From Macrostomum hystrix (lineage: Eukaryota > Platyhelminthes > Macrostomidae), in NCBI GenBank assembly GCA_950097015.1, contig CATNEN010000003.1:2541001-2605000 (forward strand): a stretch of 64,000 bases of DNA, read 5' to 3'. The notes below the pieces were generated by a model. The model searched no databases and had not been told where the DNA came from. It saw only the letters and a list, made by a program, of their open reading frames with translations. The position numbers and the translations under genes are program-made. Shown piece by piece: positions 63,601 through 64,000 of the stretch (position 1 is its first letter; the number at the start of each line of letters is the position of its first letter).

Positions 63601-64000
63601 CTGAGTTAAAGATTTAGACATTTATGATACCAGGGCCGCACAGCATGGCAATATAATCCTATTAATATGAAATGCACAGCCAGTAAGCTACACACAAGCA
63701 GTGCAATCTTAGATGTTGTAAAAGAACAATGTTGCGCGGCAGTCTGCTTAGCTGTGGGCCATTCAAAGCACATCGGCGCAGAGAATCGTAAATCATGGAG
63801 GTTCACTGCTGGTTAGCCAACATGCAAATCAGCAGTGGCAAATATCTATAATACACTGGCCTTGTATAGCTACAATCGATTGGTAAAGCTAAGCTGGAAA
63901 CTGACACTTTTGAAACTCTGCTGTTAGGTAACTTCGCTTATTTATTGCTAAGCGAAACATTCTAGGAGATGTACTTTTTAGTTCACCTAAGCAAGGAGAG
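63601..64000. other. Probable receptor intron, no exon seen
   Basis: Single-copy sequence to the window edge. No zinc-finger (DNA-binding domain) exon is present; the 66-codon minus frame at 63606-63806 has no recognisable domain. Confidence 0.4.

Noticed and set aside
59409-63621. Repeat-derived frames such as SSDWVNLQSV and SLSPSLTLSF
   Set aside because: They lie in 30-bp and 18-bp arrays within introns of the receptor gene.

Overview
The window is nuclear DNA from an animal. Its genes have spliced exons with GT-AG introns, and they encode metazoan families: fibrinogen-related lectins, tryptophan 2,3-dioxygenase, an EGR/Klumpfuss-type zinc-finger factor, a Rab8 GTPase and a nuclear receptor. 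Around them lie tRNA-derived SINEs, a Tc1-type transposon and a non-LTR retrotransposon remnant. The sequence suggests a bilaterian invertebrate, perhaps a lophotrochozoan or flatworm. I cannot name the species.

Layout. 0-3 kb: diverged SINE, a dispersed repeat and two minisatellites. 3.3-8.2 kb: two tandem two-exon genes for secreted fibrinogen-domain proteins, with a 619-bp internally deleted Tc1-type element between them. 8.4-15.3 kb: SINEs and large minisatellites, no gene seen. 15.37-20.06 kb (+): six-exon tryptophan 2,3-dioxygenase, 409 aa, reading frame closed across all junctions. 20.1-31.9 kb: mainly tandem arrays. 31.97-43.99 kb (+): five-exon, 713-aa three-finger C2H2 factor whose introns are loaded with satellites. 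44-47 kb: intergenic arrays. 47.19-49.71 kb (-): four-exon Rab8-like GTPase, 215 aa, with a CaaX end. 51.3-57.7 kb: satellite, an unrecognised coding-like relic, a dead non-LTR retrotransposon, two long arrays and a SINE. 59.0-62.4 kb (-): the last two coding exons of an NR1-like nuclear receptor; upstream exons were not found and probably lie beyond the window.

The dominant feature is tandem repetition. About 30 arrays with units of 4 to about 80 bp cover roughly 27 kb (about 42%, estimated by hand). Several introns are almost pure minisatellite. One satellite core recurs in four arrays at three loci: an intron of the zinc-finger gene, an intron of the Rab8 gene and an intergenic site. It has the same orientation relative to transcription in both genes. 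Two other arrays have units matching the 5' end of the SINE family they abut, which suggests that SINE heads seeded minisatellites. The genes do not form a pathway; they are unrelated neighbours.
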